NCBI RefSeq assembly: GCF_001693385.1
Contig: NZ_CP016428.1
Coordinates: forward strand, 1,736,001-1,800,000
DNA: 64,000 nt
Source: Bradyrhizobium icense
GTDB lineage: Bacteria; Pseudomonadota; Alphaproteobacteria; Rhizobiales; Xanthobacteraceae
Direction: 5' to 3'
The first letter of the stretch is position 1. Each line of letters opens with the position of its first letter. The notes under the pieces were generated by a model that saw nothing but the letters and a program-made list of their open reading frames with translations, had not been told where the DNA came from and did no database searches. Below are positions 25,366 through 34,468 of the stretch, one piece after another. Both the position numbers and the translations under genes were made by a program.

Positions 25366-27110
25366 CAGTCGCTATTGTGGTGGGGTGTGTAGCGCTGCAT
25401 TGAGCGAAGGTCGGTCTTGTTCAGAATCGCACCGAGCAGTTTGTGATGCACTCCTTGGGCTGATGCCAAAGCGCATTGCACCGTCTCGTTCGAGGTCTTG
25501 CCCCATTCCACTACCAGGACGTAGGCGTCGATCGTCACGGTTGAAGCCTGGACGGCGATAAGTGGCGCAAGGGACGGTAAATCCACGACAATATAGTCGT
25601 ATTGCCGTCGCAGCCCTTCAAACATCGTGCGGACGCTGTCCGATGCCAGAAACTCTGTCGGCTCGAACGGCTCGGGCATTTTCAGGAGAGGCAAGAAATG
25701 CATTTTACTGGCGTCAGAAGTGCAGAGGACTTCCCCGGCGGCAGCGTGCGCAAGGGCTAAGTCGCACCAGCCCTTCAAGGCGCGCGGCGTCAAGGAACGT
25801 GACAGCGTCCTCTTGCGGAAGTCCGCATCAACGAGCAGGACTCTGCGTCCTCCACGCGAAACAAGCTGCGCAAAATTCGCAGCGATGGTCGACTTGCCTT
25901 CCCCGTCGAGCGCAGATGTAAATCCGACAATCCTCGACGGCTGTTCCGGCAGAAGAAGATCGCACAAGGGTCTTATCGAGCGGATTGTGTCGGCGAAATG
26001 CGAGGTGGGATTTGTCAACACATACGAGAAGAGGCCGCTCGAAGGTATCAGTTTGGAATCCGCTAACTTGTTCCGGAACCGCGCGCGCAAAGCCAGAGGT
26101 CGCCAGTATGGCTTTCGAATCCATTCGAGCGCGCCGAGGCAGTTCGTCTTCAGGCGTTCCGCAACGTGCTCGGGCGTCCGGAACGTCCGATCCGACACTT
26201 CCGCCCAAGCCGCAACCGCAAGACCGATGCAAAGTCCGCCGAATACAGCAATCGGCAGCACGAGAACAGGATTCGGCTTGCTCTTGAATGCTGGCGGCAA
26301 AGCTGGACTGACGACTTGCCCCTCGACGAACTGGAACGACTTTTGCTGACCGGCTTCAGCGTAGCGCTGGACAAAGCTGTCGTAGAGCCTTCGGTACGTC
26401 CTTGCGTTTGCCCGAAGCTCGCTCAGCTTTGCCTGCTCGTCGATTTCATTCTTTGCTTGAAATTCTTGGACTAGCTTCTCTGCATCGGCTGCCTTCTTCT
26501 CGAGGTCACGCAGCCGAGCTTCCAGCCAATTGGTGGCGGCATCTGCGGCCTGATTTGTGGCATTGATCCGATTTTCGATATACGCGGCAGTAACGGCATT
26601 CGCAATTTGGGCGGCTTGCCGAGGATCAGTATCGGTAAAGTTGATCTTGATCACCGCAGAAAGGCCGACCCGCGACACAGATAGATTTCGTCGCAGAACG
26701 CGCATCGCGTCCTGTTCGCCAGTCAAACCTGCGGTCCTCGTACCTATGAAAGCCGCATTTTCCGCCAGCTGAAGCGTTTTGACAACTGACATCGCAATTG
26801 CATCTGATTTCAGAATCTCGACTTGGCTGTCGACCGTTTTAGAATCGACAGAATTGTCGCTGCTAGCGGACTCAAGTTGAACAGGGCGGATTTGCGGCTT
26901 CTCGATGTATAAAACGGCTTGCGCGGTAAAGCGGGGAGCAGCAAAGAGAAGATAGCCTGCGGATGATGCGATGCTCAAGGCAAGAAACGTCAGGATCAGT
27001 CGCAGGTTGCGGCGGATGAATGCGATGCCAGATGTGAGGCTCTCTGCTGGAACAGCGGGCGCTTGTTCCACCTCCCCGAGCAGAGCTCTCGACTTGTCGG
27101 GTTGATACAT
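25332..27110 (-). CDS. Polysaccharide co-polymerase with BY-type tyrosine kinase domain (Wzc/ExoP-like)
   Basis: 592 residues. A Wzz chain-length domain is bracketed by two membrane helices (about 37-55 and 282-300), with periplasmic coiled coil between (RDLEKKAADAEKLVQEFQAK). The cytoplasmic part is a bacterial tyrosine kinase: Walker A at 398-408 (TSALDGEGKST), Walker A' at 425-430 (LLVDAD) and a Walker B-like YIVVDLPS near 506-513. The tail has few tyrosines (574 and 583), fewer than the cluster in Wzc, so autophosphorylation may be limited. It sets chain length and couples polymerisation to export. It is convergent with the ExoF-like gene, overlapping by 34 bases, and shares a strand with the beta-helix and GT2 genes upstream. 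Confidence 0.92.
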   Translation of the reverse strand: MYQPDKSRALLGEVEQAPAVPAESLTSGIAFIRRNLRLILTFLALSIASSAGYLLFAAPRFTAQAVLYIEKPQIRPVQLESASSDNSVDSKTVDSQVEILKSDAIAMSVVKTLQLAENAAFIGTRTAGLTGEQDAMRVLRRNLSVSRVGLSAVIKINFTDTDPRQAAQIANAVTAAYIENRINATNQAADAATNWLEARLRDLEKKAADAEKLVQEFQAKNEIDEQAKLSELRANARTYRRLYDSFVQRYAEAGQQKSFQFVEGQVVSPALPPAFKSKPNPVLVLPIAVFGGLCIGLAVAAWAEVSDRTFRTPEHVAERLKTNCLGALEWIRKPYWRPLALRARFRNKLADSKLIPSSGLFSYVLTNPTSHFADTIRSIRPLCDLLLPEQPSRIVGFTSALDGEGKSTIAANFAQLVSRGGRRVLLVDADFRKRTLSRSLTPRALKGWCDLALAHAAAGEVLCTSDASKMHFLPLLKMPEPFEPTEFLASDSVRTMFEGLRRQYDYIVVDLPSLAPLIAVQASTVTIDAYVLVVEWGKTSNETVQCALASAQGVHHKLLGAILNKTDLRSMQRYTPHHNSDCYFRAPTASSF

Positions 27111-27437
27111 TTGGAGCCAAAAACGCCAAAGGACACAAACTACGCCTTAACATTAACGCACTTCAAGTTCCAATGTTCCCCGTCGTCAACGGGTCCCAAT
27201 TTTGAACGGCGAATGAGCCGCGCTTCTCGGCTTGCGCCACAGAATTCAGCGCCCAAGCGCCTCGCTTCCTTTCGCAGGAAGAGGAGCGTGCCAGGCCTTC
27301 GCGGCAGCAAAGTCGGATGGCAGACGATCCCTGCGTCGGTACTGTGCATCGGAAGAAGATGAAAAGCGGTGCAATAGAGGCAGGTGAGTGGTGGGTGGCA
27401 GCCGATCCCTCAAGCCTGCCGGGGCCGCGGGCGCTGT
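27111..27437. other. Gap between kinase and beta-helix genes, probable promoter region
   Basis: 327 bases holding no credible gene. The Wzc-like gene reads away from it on the minus strand, so its promoter may lie here. The AT-rich stretch around 27120-27180 is the best candidate, but no clear boxes were found. Confidence 0.35.
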
Positions 27438-28985
27438 CTAGATGTTCGCGATCATGAGATTGAAAAGCGCGTTCGTCGGGCCAGCAAACGATTGGTCCGT
27501 CGAGATCTCGAAGTGGACGAGATCCCCAGGGACTACGCGACAATCCGGATGGTTAGTGTTCTTGATGATGGTCGCAACCTTTACGCTCCTAGAACCGTTC
27601 CTGATGGCGAGCTTCATCGCTTCGGAATCGATTAGCAGTCCGTTCTTGAAGACCACCAGCTCGATCTTTCCGGCTGTCACGTCCGCGTCCAAGCTGACCT
27701 CGATCGCCCATATCCAGCCCGCAGCCCCCACGATTTGACCCTTGACCGCGCTCGGTGAGTCGTTCGTCACGCGATCCATGCGCGACGTCAGGCCGTTTTT
27801 GTAAAAGCGTAGCACTTCCGTGGTCGAGAAGGTGATGTCCGCCAGTTGCTGGTTGTCCAATAGAAATACATGGGGAGAAATGATGTCGGCAACACTGCGG
27901 AACTGGACCCGTGCGTCCTGTGTTGTGGCCACCGTCAGCTCACCTGACTTGCGTGTGGTCGCAACTTCCTGATAGCCGTCAATGATCACTTGCGCGCCGG
28001 CGCTGGCGTGAAACACGGAGTGGGGCCGTGTGCTGTCGATCGTCGTGAATCGCATCTCGACGCCTTGGAAACGGTAGGTGCCTTGTTGAGTCGGCCCATT
28101 GCCGCTTAGGTCAAAAATGACGTTCCGCGGCGTGTCGGCTACTGTGCATTGCTCCATTCGCCATGCGCGCACATTGACCTCCGTCGTTCCGCCCCAGCAG
28201 ACGAGCTGAGATCCGCGGCCGAAGTTGATCTCGACGTTGTCGATGTTGACGCTCGAGCAACCCGCCAAATGAATGAGTTCCTCTTCCGCCATTTGCCGAA
28301 GCGCGTAGACATGCGAAATCAGGATATTCGGCATCCCCTCGACCGGGTTTGTCCTCAGGCGAATGGCCGCGCCACTCGCTACGTAACCGCTGAAGAGACG
28401 CGACATAATACATCCCCACAGGTTCAGAGGGCGACCGGGTGCCTGCACCTCGCGAGTTGAAACAAGTCGACAGCCGTTGTGGTTCTCGCAATTGTCGATC
28501 TGAAAATCCGCGTACCCACCGTCGTCGAACAGGAACATGTTTGACTCTTTGTTCGCGATGGATTGATTGCGCGTCCACGCCGCTCGCAGGTTTTTCAGGC
28601 TGAAAGCACGGTTGGTCGTATCTCGATAGTCGTGACCGTGGCTGGAGAACAGGAAGATTGGCTTGTTGTTGGCGGCTTGTGTGATGGTGACTCGCCCAGC
28701 CTCTCCCGTGATCGCCCAACCGTGCTTGCCGTGTGGAATTGGTAGAGAGTCGGAGATCAAATATGATTGCGGCGTACCGGGGATCACCAGTTGCATCTTG
28801 TTGTTGCAGGCGTAATCGATGGCCTTCCTAAAGGCATTTGTATCGTCGTGCACACCATCACCGACCGCACCAAACTTCCGCACGTCTAGTCGGGCTTCAA
28901 TGCTTTTAGGTTTGTTTGACTGTGCACGAGCTGAACCCGAAAAGCCGCCCACAGCGCCCAGGAAGAGCAAGTCGCGGCGGTTCAT
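27438..28985 (-). CDS. Exported right-handed beta-helix protein, pectate-lyase-3 type
   Basis: 515 residues from the ATG at 28985, with GGGAGAG eight bases upstream. The N terminus MNRRDLLFLGAVGGFSGSAR has a twin-arginine-like signal, cut near ARAQ. The mature part opens DVRKFGAVGDGVHDDTNAFR, the hallmark of the Pectate_lyase_3 / GH28-like beta-helix fold found in tail spikes and polysaccharide lyases or epimerases. The following region has the regular strand spacing of a beta-helix, and a C-terminal beta-sandwich-like stretch ends the protein. In an exopolysaccharide locus it could cut, epimerise or bind the product in the periplasm. Its catalytic residues cannot be assigned by eye. Confidence 0.78.
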   Translation of the reverse strand: MNRRDLLFLGAVGGFSGSARAQSNKPKSIEARLDVRKFGAVGDGVHDDTNAFRKAIDYACNNKMQLVIPGTPQSYLISDSLPIPHGKHGWAITGEAGRVTITQAANNKPIFLFSSHGHDYRDTTNRAFSLKNLRAAWTRNQSIANKESNMFLFDDGGYADFQIDNCENHNGCRLVSTREVQAPGRPLNLWGCIMSRLFSGYVASGAAIRLRTNPVEGMPNILISHVYALRQMAEEELIHLAGCSSVNIDNVEINFGRGSQLVCWGGTTEVNVRAWRMEQCTVADTPRNVIFDLSGNGPTQQGTYRFQGVEMRFTTIDSTRPHSVFHASAGAQVIIDGYQEVATTRKSGELTVATTQDARVQFRSVADIISPHVFLLDNQQLADITFSTTEVLRFYKNGLTSRMDRVTNDSPSAVKGQIVGAAGWIWAIEVSLDADVTAGKIELVVFKNGLLIDSEAMKLAIRNGSRSVKVATIIKNTNHPDCRVVPGDLVHFEISTDQSFAGPTNALFNLMIANI

Positions 28986-29121
28986 GTCTCTCTCCCTCGC
29001 GTTACATTCACTGGGCACTTCGGCACGCGCGAACCTTGAACTGAGGTCTTTCTTCCGAGTGTCTGAACCCGTCCGTTCCCAGATGGCCCAAAGGCACGGC
29101 AACAGACGGCCCGCAACACGC

Positions 29122-30129
29122 TTACGCGCTCCGGCGGGGTTCGCTTTCCAAACGAGGAGGGCTGACGTCGAGCCCCTGCGCGTCCCGCAAATGTTTGATG
29201 AACGACTCTAGTCCCTCCGCTGCGATCATCCGACGGGCCTCATAGAGCTTGGCGTCCACGAGAAAGAGGTTCCACAAAGCCTGCAGGAAACAGAAAACGA
29301 GACCCTGCTGCCCGTCGAGAAACCCCAGTCGAAATACGTACCGATACAGGTAGTACGCCAAAGCTCGAAGGTAGGGCGGGAGAGCGGGATATATATTGGC
29401 TTTGATCCTGTGGTAGACAACTTGTCGTCGGGACACATTGCCGCTCAATGCATGCTGCGACAGTCCCAGCTGCAATTCATAGTCGAGCAGGTCAATCATC
29501 CTGCGGCTCGAATACTTGTTGTGTTTGTCCGTCCACCAAGTCAGGTCCCGTAAGTTCTCGTCGATCAAGTCGCCAGGGCAGTAGTCAACCAGTCCCTGCT
29601 TGACGACGCAGTACTCATCGATCCAACGCTGTTCTACTCTGCCCAATCCTGTCCGCCAGATTTTCAGGACTCGCATGGGGTAGAAGCCCCCGTGGCGAAT
29701 TGGGCGCCCGAGAAATACGACAAGGCGGTCAACGTAAAAGCCGGAAACGGAGGCGGGTGCGCGCGGAATGAGTGTCGTCATCGATGTGGCGAGCTCTGTC
29801 GAAATGTACTCATCTGCGTCAATACGCATGACCCAATCGGTATCGGTCGGCAGGTTGTCGAGCGCCCATTGAAATTGATCGGCTTGATTCTTGAATTTTC
29901 GTTGCACCACCTCGGCGCCCTCACGCCGGGCGATCTCGACTGTCGCATCTGTCGAAAAGGAATCGACGACATAGATGCGCGACGCGACGGATTTGAGACT
30001 GCGAATGCAGCGTTCTATGTGCAGTTCTTCATCGTAGGTCAGGATGATCGCCGTGAGCGACAAGCCGGAGGACCAACACGCATCTTTTTCGGGCACCTTC
30101 GTACCTTCGCGAGCTCCGGTGTCGGCCAC
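29122..30129 (-). CDS. Glycosyltransferase family 2 (WaaE/KdtX-like)
   Basis: 335 residues. The GT-A start LTAIILTYDEELHIERCIRS, then IYVVDSFSTDATVEIA and VMRIDADEYIS (the DxD-type metal site) identify family 2, closest in style to LPS-core glucosyltransferases of the WaaE/KdtX group. Two amphipathic or membrane-associated segments follow (YLRALAYYLYRYVF). It is the most upstream gene of the minus-strand set that also holds the beta-helix and Wzc-like genes. It would transfer a sugar from a nucleotide donor to the growing lipid-linked unit on the cytoplasmic face. Confidence 0.9.
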   Translation of the reverse strand: MADTGAREGTKVPEKDACWSSGLSLTAIILTYDEELHIERCIRSLKSVASRIYVVDSFSTDATVEIARREGAEVVQRKFKNQADQFQWALDNLPTDTDWVMRIDADEYISTELATSMTTLIPRAPASVSGFYVDRLVVFLGRPIRHGGFYPMRVLKIWRTGLGRVEQRWIDEYCVVKQGLVDYCPGDLIDENLRDLTWWTDKHNKYSSRRMIDLLDYELQLGLSQHALSGNVSRRQVVYHRIKANIYPALPPYLRALAYYLYRYVFRLGFLDGQQGLVFCFLQALWNLFLVDAKLYEARRMIAAEGLESFIKHLRDAQGLDVSPPRLESEPRRSA

Positions 30130-30314
30130 ATGCTTCTCCTGGTTCGGAACGAGGCGCTAAACGCTGCTGACAGCCGCAGGTTCCGCGGGGGCCCGACACA
30201 ATTTCATCCGGACCCGATTTAAACCTATGTTTATTCGATCCAATGCGCCTCCACCAAAACGGGAACGCCAGTACGGATTGCGCGTTCCGCACCCCGGTGG
30301 GAGGATCCCCTCAC

Positions 30315-32237
30315 ATGTGCGGTATTGCAGGCTTCCGCGGTCCCTGGAGTGACCGGCTGCTCGATGCGATGCTCGATCGACTTAGTCATCGTGGCCCAGA
30401 CGGTCGCGCCGCCTGGCGGGATTCGGAGTCGAATTTCGCGGTTGGCCACGCGCGCCTGTCAATAATCGATTTGAGTGCTGCCGCCAACCAGCCAATGCAT
30501 ACAGCTGATGGACGTTACGTCATCTCATTCAACGGCGAGATCTACAATTTCAAGGAATTGCGCCGTGAACTCGAAAGCGCCGGTGTCGTATTTCGCACCA
30601 AGAGCGATACGGAAGTGCTTCTTCGTCTATTTGAATGTGAGGGCCAATCCTGCCTCGGTCGCCTAAGCGGCATCTTCGCTTTTGCGATCTGGGATCGCGC
30701 GTCGCGGCACCTCTTCATGGCTCGTGACCATCTCGGCGTCAAACCCTTGTACTACGCCGCGCTACCTCACGGGTTTCTGTTTGCATCAGAACTCAAGGCG
30801 TTGACGGTGTGCCCGGATGTATCCCGCGATATCGACACGGGATGCGTGGCGAACCACCTCGCATTCGTCTGGTCATCGTCTGCTTCCACCATGCTAAAGT
30901 CTGTTCGGAAGCTACGGCCCGGACATTGCGCCTGGGTCGATGCCAACGCCCGGCTGACGGTCGAGCGATACTACAAGATTCCTCACCCGCCCCCCCGCTG
31001 CGAGCGAGCTGAACCAACGGCGTTTCTGAATCTGTTCGATCGGGTCGTCGCGGATCAAATGGTTGCCGACGTGCCGATCGGCGCTTGCTTATCCGGAGGC
31101 GTTGATTCCAGCGCCGTTGTGGCGTCGATGTGCAGAGCGACTGATCCCGCTCGGATCGTCACATTCTGTGCAAGCGTGCCGAAGGACCCTACTCACGCCG
31201 ATAATTTCGGGGACGATATTGTCCATGCACGCGAGATGGCAAGAAGGCTGGAGGTCCCGCTGGTCGAAGTGCCGACTACGGCGGAGCTTATCGATCAGCT
31301 TCCCCGAATGCTCTGGGAATTGGACGAGCCGACCGGCGATTTTGCCGCCCTGCAGACCCGGATGATCGCTGCAGAAGCAAAGCGACATGGCATCAAGGTG
31401 TTGCTGACGGGCACCGGAGGGGATGATCTGTTCACGGGGTACGGTAGGCACGTCGCGGCGTCCATTTGGGCGGCGCTGGATCAGATCCCTTACGCACGTG
31501 GATTGACCTCGCGTCTAATCAGGGGGGTCCCCAGCCGTTCCGTTCTTGGACGTCGGCTCGGCCGCCTTGGTCAGCTGTTAGCCTTGAGCGAGGACGAGAT
31601 GCTGACGGAAGCCATGAGCTTCTCGAACTGGCCGGCGAGCGAGCGGACCTCGCTCGTGGCGATGGCCCCAGGCCAATCGCTCGAGAGCCATGGCGCCCCG
31701 TTTGGCCGGTTGCTGGCCGACACGCGCGAATTGCATCCAGTGGAACGACTGCTGCAACTGGACCTTCATGGATTCGTGCCGGACCTCAATCTCAATTACA
31801 CGGACAAGATGGGCATGCAGGAGGGGGTCGAACTCCGCGTGCCTCTCCTTGACCTCCGGCTGGTAGCGTTTGCGATGCAGGTTCCGATCTCACAAAAGAT
31901 CACACTCTGGCAAACGAAGCGGATTCTGCGGAAGGCTATGGCGGGCCGATTGAATCGGGCTGTTCTGCATCGCGCGAAGCAAGGCTTTGGCGTCCCTCTC
32001 AGGGCCTGGATGGCAGGTCCTGCACGCGGCCTGATTGTGGAAATGACATCGCCGCGCGTCGTTACAGCGCGAGGCCTGTTTGATGCCGCAGCAGTCGCTC
32101 GGTTGCGCAATGCGTTCGACCAGAATCGGAGCGACGTGGCGTTCATCCTGTTCACGCTCGTGTGCATTGAGATTTGGTGCCGTCAGCTGAGCTGCCAACC
32201 GTCGCTCGCGAGCACAGATGCGAGAATTGCTGCTTAG
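30315..32237 (+). CDS. AsnB-like glutamine amidotransferase / asparagine synthetase family
   Basis: 640 residues from the ATG at 30315, placed so that Cys follows Met (MCGIAGF); this Cys2 is the glutaminase nucleophile, and GGGAGG lies nine bases upstream. The glutaminase domain has RLSIIDLS and FNGEIYN. The synthetase domain has the pyrophosphate loop GACLSGGVDSS near residue 258 and GTGGDDLFTGYGRH. In sugar loci such enzymes usually amidate an uronic-acid carboxyl group rather than make asparagine. The AlgD-like dehydrogenase in the same run of genes would supply an uronate. It heads a plus-strand operon with the two-domain oxidoreductase, heparinase-like, dehydrogenase and glycosyltransferase genes. 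Confidence 0.9.
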   Translation: MCGIAGFRGPWSDRLLDAMLDRLSHRGPDGRAAWRDSESNFAVGHARLSIIDLSAAANQPMHTADGRYVISFNGEIYNFKELRRELESAGVVFRTKSDTEVLLRLFECEGQSCLGRLSGIFAFAIWDRASRHLFMARDHLGVKPLYYAALPHGFLFASELKALTVCPDVSRDIDTGCVANHLAFVWSSSASTMLKSVRKLRPGHCAWVDANARLTVERYYKIPHPPPRCERAEPTAFLNLFDRVVADQMVADVPIGACLSGGVDSSAVVASMCRATDPARIVTFCASVPKDPTHADNFGDDIVHAREMARRLEVPLVEVPTTAELIDQLPRMLWELDEPTGDFAALQTRMIAAEAKRHGIKVLLTGTGGDDLFTGYGRHVAASIWAALDQIPYARGLTSRLIRGVPSRSVLGRRLGRLGQLLALSEDEMLTEAMSFSNWPASERTSLVAMAPGQSLESHGAPFGRLLADTRELHPVERLLQLDLHGFVPDLNLNYTDKMGMQEGVELRVPLLDLRLVAFAMQVPISQKITLWQTKRILRKAMAGRLNRAVLHRAKQGFGVPLRAWMAGPARGLIVEMTSPRVVTARGLFDAAAVARLRNAFDQNRSDVAFILFTLVCIEIWCRQLSCQPSLASTDARIAA

Positions 32238-32293
32238 TCGCACGACTGGGCGCCCGGACGTCGGCGTAACGGTCCTTGCCGGAGAGCGCGAGG

Positions 32294-34468
32294 ATGAAAC
32301 AGATCGTCCAAAGTGCAAGCACTGGCGCCCTGTCGGTTCGGGACGTACCTGTACCGCGCGTCAAACCGGGGCATCTCTTGGTGCGCACTGCGGCCAGCCT
32401 GATTTCCGCCGGCACAGAGCGAATGGTCGTCGAATTTGCAAAAAAGAGCCTGATCGCGAAAGCAAAGAGTCGGCCTGATCTGGTCAAGCAAGTAGTAGCC
32501 AAGATCCATCGCGATGGCCTCTTGGCCACTCTGGATGCTGTGCGAGCGCGTCTCGACCAGCCATTGCCGCTCGGTTATTCCGCTTCGGGCGTTGTTCTGG
32601 AAGTGGGCCCTGGGCTCGAAGGCAGATTTCAGGTTGGCGATCGGGTCGCCATTGCGGGAGCCGGAATCGCCAATCACGCTGAGTATAATGTTGCTCCAGG
32701 CAACCTGACAGCCTCTGTCCCGGGGGACGTATCCCACGTCGAGGCGTGCTTCGGTACCCTCGCATCCATAGCGCTCAACGGCATCCGCCTGTTAGAACCG
32801 AAGCTGGGTGACGTGGTTGGGGTCATCGGTGTGGGTCTGGTCGGCCAATTGGCCGCTCAGCTCCTTGCGATCCACGGGTGCCGCGTAGTCTGCCTGGATT
32901 ACAGCGCCCAAAGGCTTGCTCTGGCCCGGTCCATCGGTGCCGAATTCACCTGGAATCTTGCTGACGGTAGTCCCTCTGCGTTCATCGGATCTCAGACCAA
33001 CGGCGTCGGTTGTGATGGCGTTGTGATCGCAGCTGCTACGGATTCAAGGGAGCCGTTTGACACGGCCGCGGACATTGCGCGCGACCGCGCGAAGATCAGT
33101 CTGGTCGGCATCACCGGGACGGCGTTTCCGTATCGCGAGTTTATGAAGAAAGAGCTTTCGGTCGTCGTCTCGCGTTCCTATGGGCCCGGAAGATACGACA
33201 ACGACTTCGAAAAACACAACGTCAAGTACCCTGTCGGCTGGATACGCTGGACCGAGGCAGACAATTTGTCTGAGTGCGTTCGTCTGATGAGTCCGAGCCG
33301 TACGCTCCGGCTCACTCCGACAGCACTCACGACACATCGGTTCTCGATACAGGATGCGGAAAAAGCCTATGAACTGGTTACGGAAGGGGCGGAACCGCAT
33401 CTGGGGGTCGTAATAGAATATCCGGCCGACGAGGAAGCAAGAGTCGGGCCGATCTCGACTATCGAAATGCGGACTGGTCCGAATCCGGATCCGGGCCGCC
33501 GCCGGTGCTCCTTGGGGGTGATTGGCGCGGGGTCTTTCGCGCGATCAAAATTGCTGCCCACACTGGCCCGCCACCCCAAGGTGGTGTTGCAAACAGTCGT
33601 GACGCAGCGCGGCGTTTCGGCTGAAGACACCCAGCGCAAATTTGGTTTTCGCCGTTGTGGGACCGACGAATCGGCAGTTTTCGACGATCCCGAGATCAAT
33701 GCAGTTGTCATCACCACGCCGCACAGCACTCACGCGGCTCTCACCGCTCGTGCGCTGTCCGCGGGCAAAGCCGTCCTCGTCGAAAAGCCGTTGGCCCTGA
33801 CGCGGGACGAAATGAATTCAGTCATAGAAGCTCGCAATACGTCTTCCGCTTTCTTTCAAGTCGGATTCAACAGACGATTCGCGCCGATGATCGCTTCCTT
33901 GCATCGGCACTTGGCGCCGTTGCCTGGGCCAAAAAACGTTCTCATGCGCATCAATGCGGGGCAACTCGCACCTGACAGCTGGCAGCGAGAACCTGACGAG
34001 GGAAGCGGTCGCATCCTCGGTGAGCTCTGTCATTTCGTCGATTTGGCCCGCTTCCTGATCGGCGCGCCGATTGTGGCCGTCCGAGCTGATGCGGCGCGCC
34101 TTGTTCGCGGGCTGTGCGAGGACGTCACCGTCGCCATTCGGTTCAGCGATGGAAGTCTTTGTACCCTTGTGTATACGGCACTCGGCGATCCAGCCTACAG
34201 CAAGGAAAGAATGGAATGCTACGCGGGCGGCACAGTGGCCAGCATCGACAATTTTCGGATGCTAGAGATCGTCGCCAACGGCAGCGTGCGACGCCAGTGG
34301 AGCAGATTGAAGCAGGACAAAGGTCATCAGGGTGAGCTCGACGCTTTCGTCGCAGCGGTCGTGGAAAACACCGGCCCGCCTGTTCCGGAACCAGAGATTG
34401 TGGAAACGAGCCTGGCAACGATTGCTGTTGTCGAATCGCTTCGAACCGGATCGGTCGTGCTCCTATGA
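32294..34468 (+). CDS. Two-domain oxidoreductase: MDR dehydrogenase fused to Gfo/Idh/MocA
   Basis: 724 residues from the ATG at 32294 (GAGCGCGAGG just upstream). Residues 1-370 are a medium-chain dehydrogenase-like domain (RVKPGHLLVRTAASLISAGT, then VIGVGLVGQLAAQLLAIHG as its Rossmann loop). Residues from about 400 form a Gfo/Idh/MocA domain (VIGAGSFARSKLLPTLARH, VVITTPHSTHA, EKPLAL with the family lysine). This fused bi-domain protein recurs next to heparinase II/III and AsnB genes in exopolysaccharide loci. Its reaction is not established to my knowledge, though sugar oxidation is likely. Its stop overlaps the next start as ATGA, so translation is coupled. Confidence 0.9.
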   Translation: MKQIVQSASTGALSVRDVPVPRVKPGHLLVRTAASLISAGTERMVVEFAKKSLIAKAKSRPDLVKQVVAKIHRDGLLATLDAVRARLDQPLPLGYSASGVVLEVGPGLEGRFQVGDRVAIAGAGIANHAEYNVAPGNLTASVPGDVSHVEACFGTLASIALNGIRLLEPKLGDVVGVIGVGLVGQLAAQLLAIHGCRVVCLDYSAQRLALARSIGAEFTWNLADGSPSAFIGSQTNGVGCDGVVIAAATDSREPFDTAADIARDRAKISLVGITGTAFPYREFMKKELSVVVSRSYGPGRYDNDFEKHNVKYPVGWIRWTEADNLSECVRLMSPSRTLRLTPTALTTHRFSIQDAEKAYELVTEGAEPHLGVVIEYPADEEARVGPISTIEMRTGPNPDPGRRRCSLGVIGAGSFARSKLLPTLARHPKVVLQTVVTQRGVSAEDTQRKFGFRRCGTDESAVFDDPEINAVVITTPHSTHAALTARALSAGKAVLVEKPLALTRDEMNSVIEARNTSSAFFQVGFNRRFAPMIASLHRHLAPLPGPKNVLMRINAGQLAPDSWQREPDEGSGRILGELCHFVDLARFLIGAPIVAVRADAARLVRGLCEDVTVAIRFSDGSLCTLVYTALGDPAYSKERMECYAGGTVASIDNFRMLEIVANGSVRRQWSRLKQDKGHQGELDAFVAAVVENTGPPVPEPEIVETSLATIAVVESLRTGSVVLL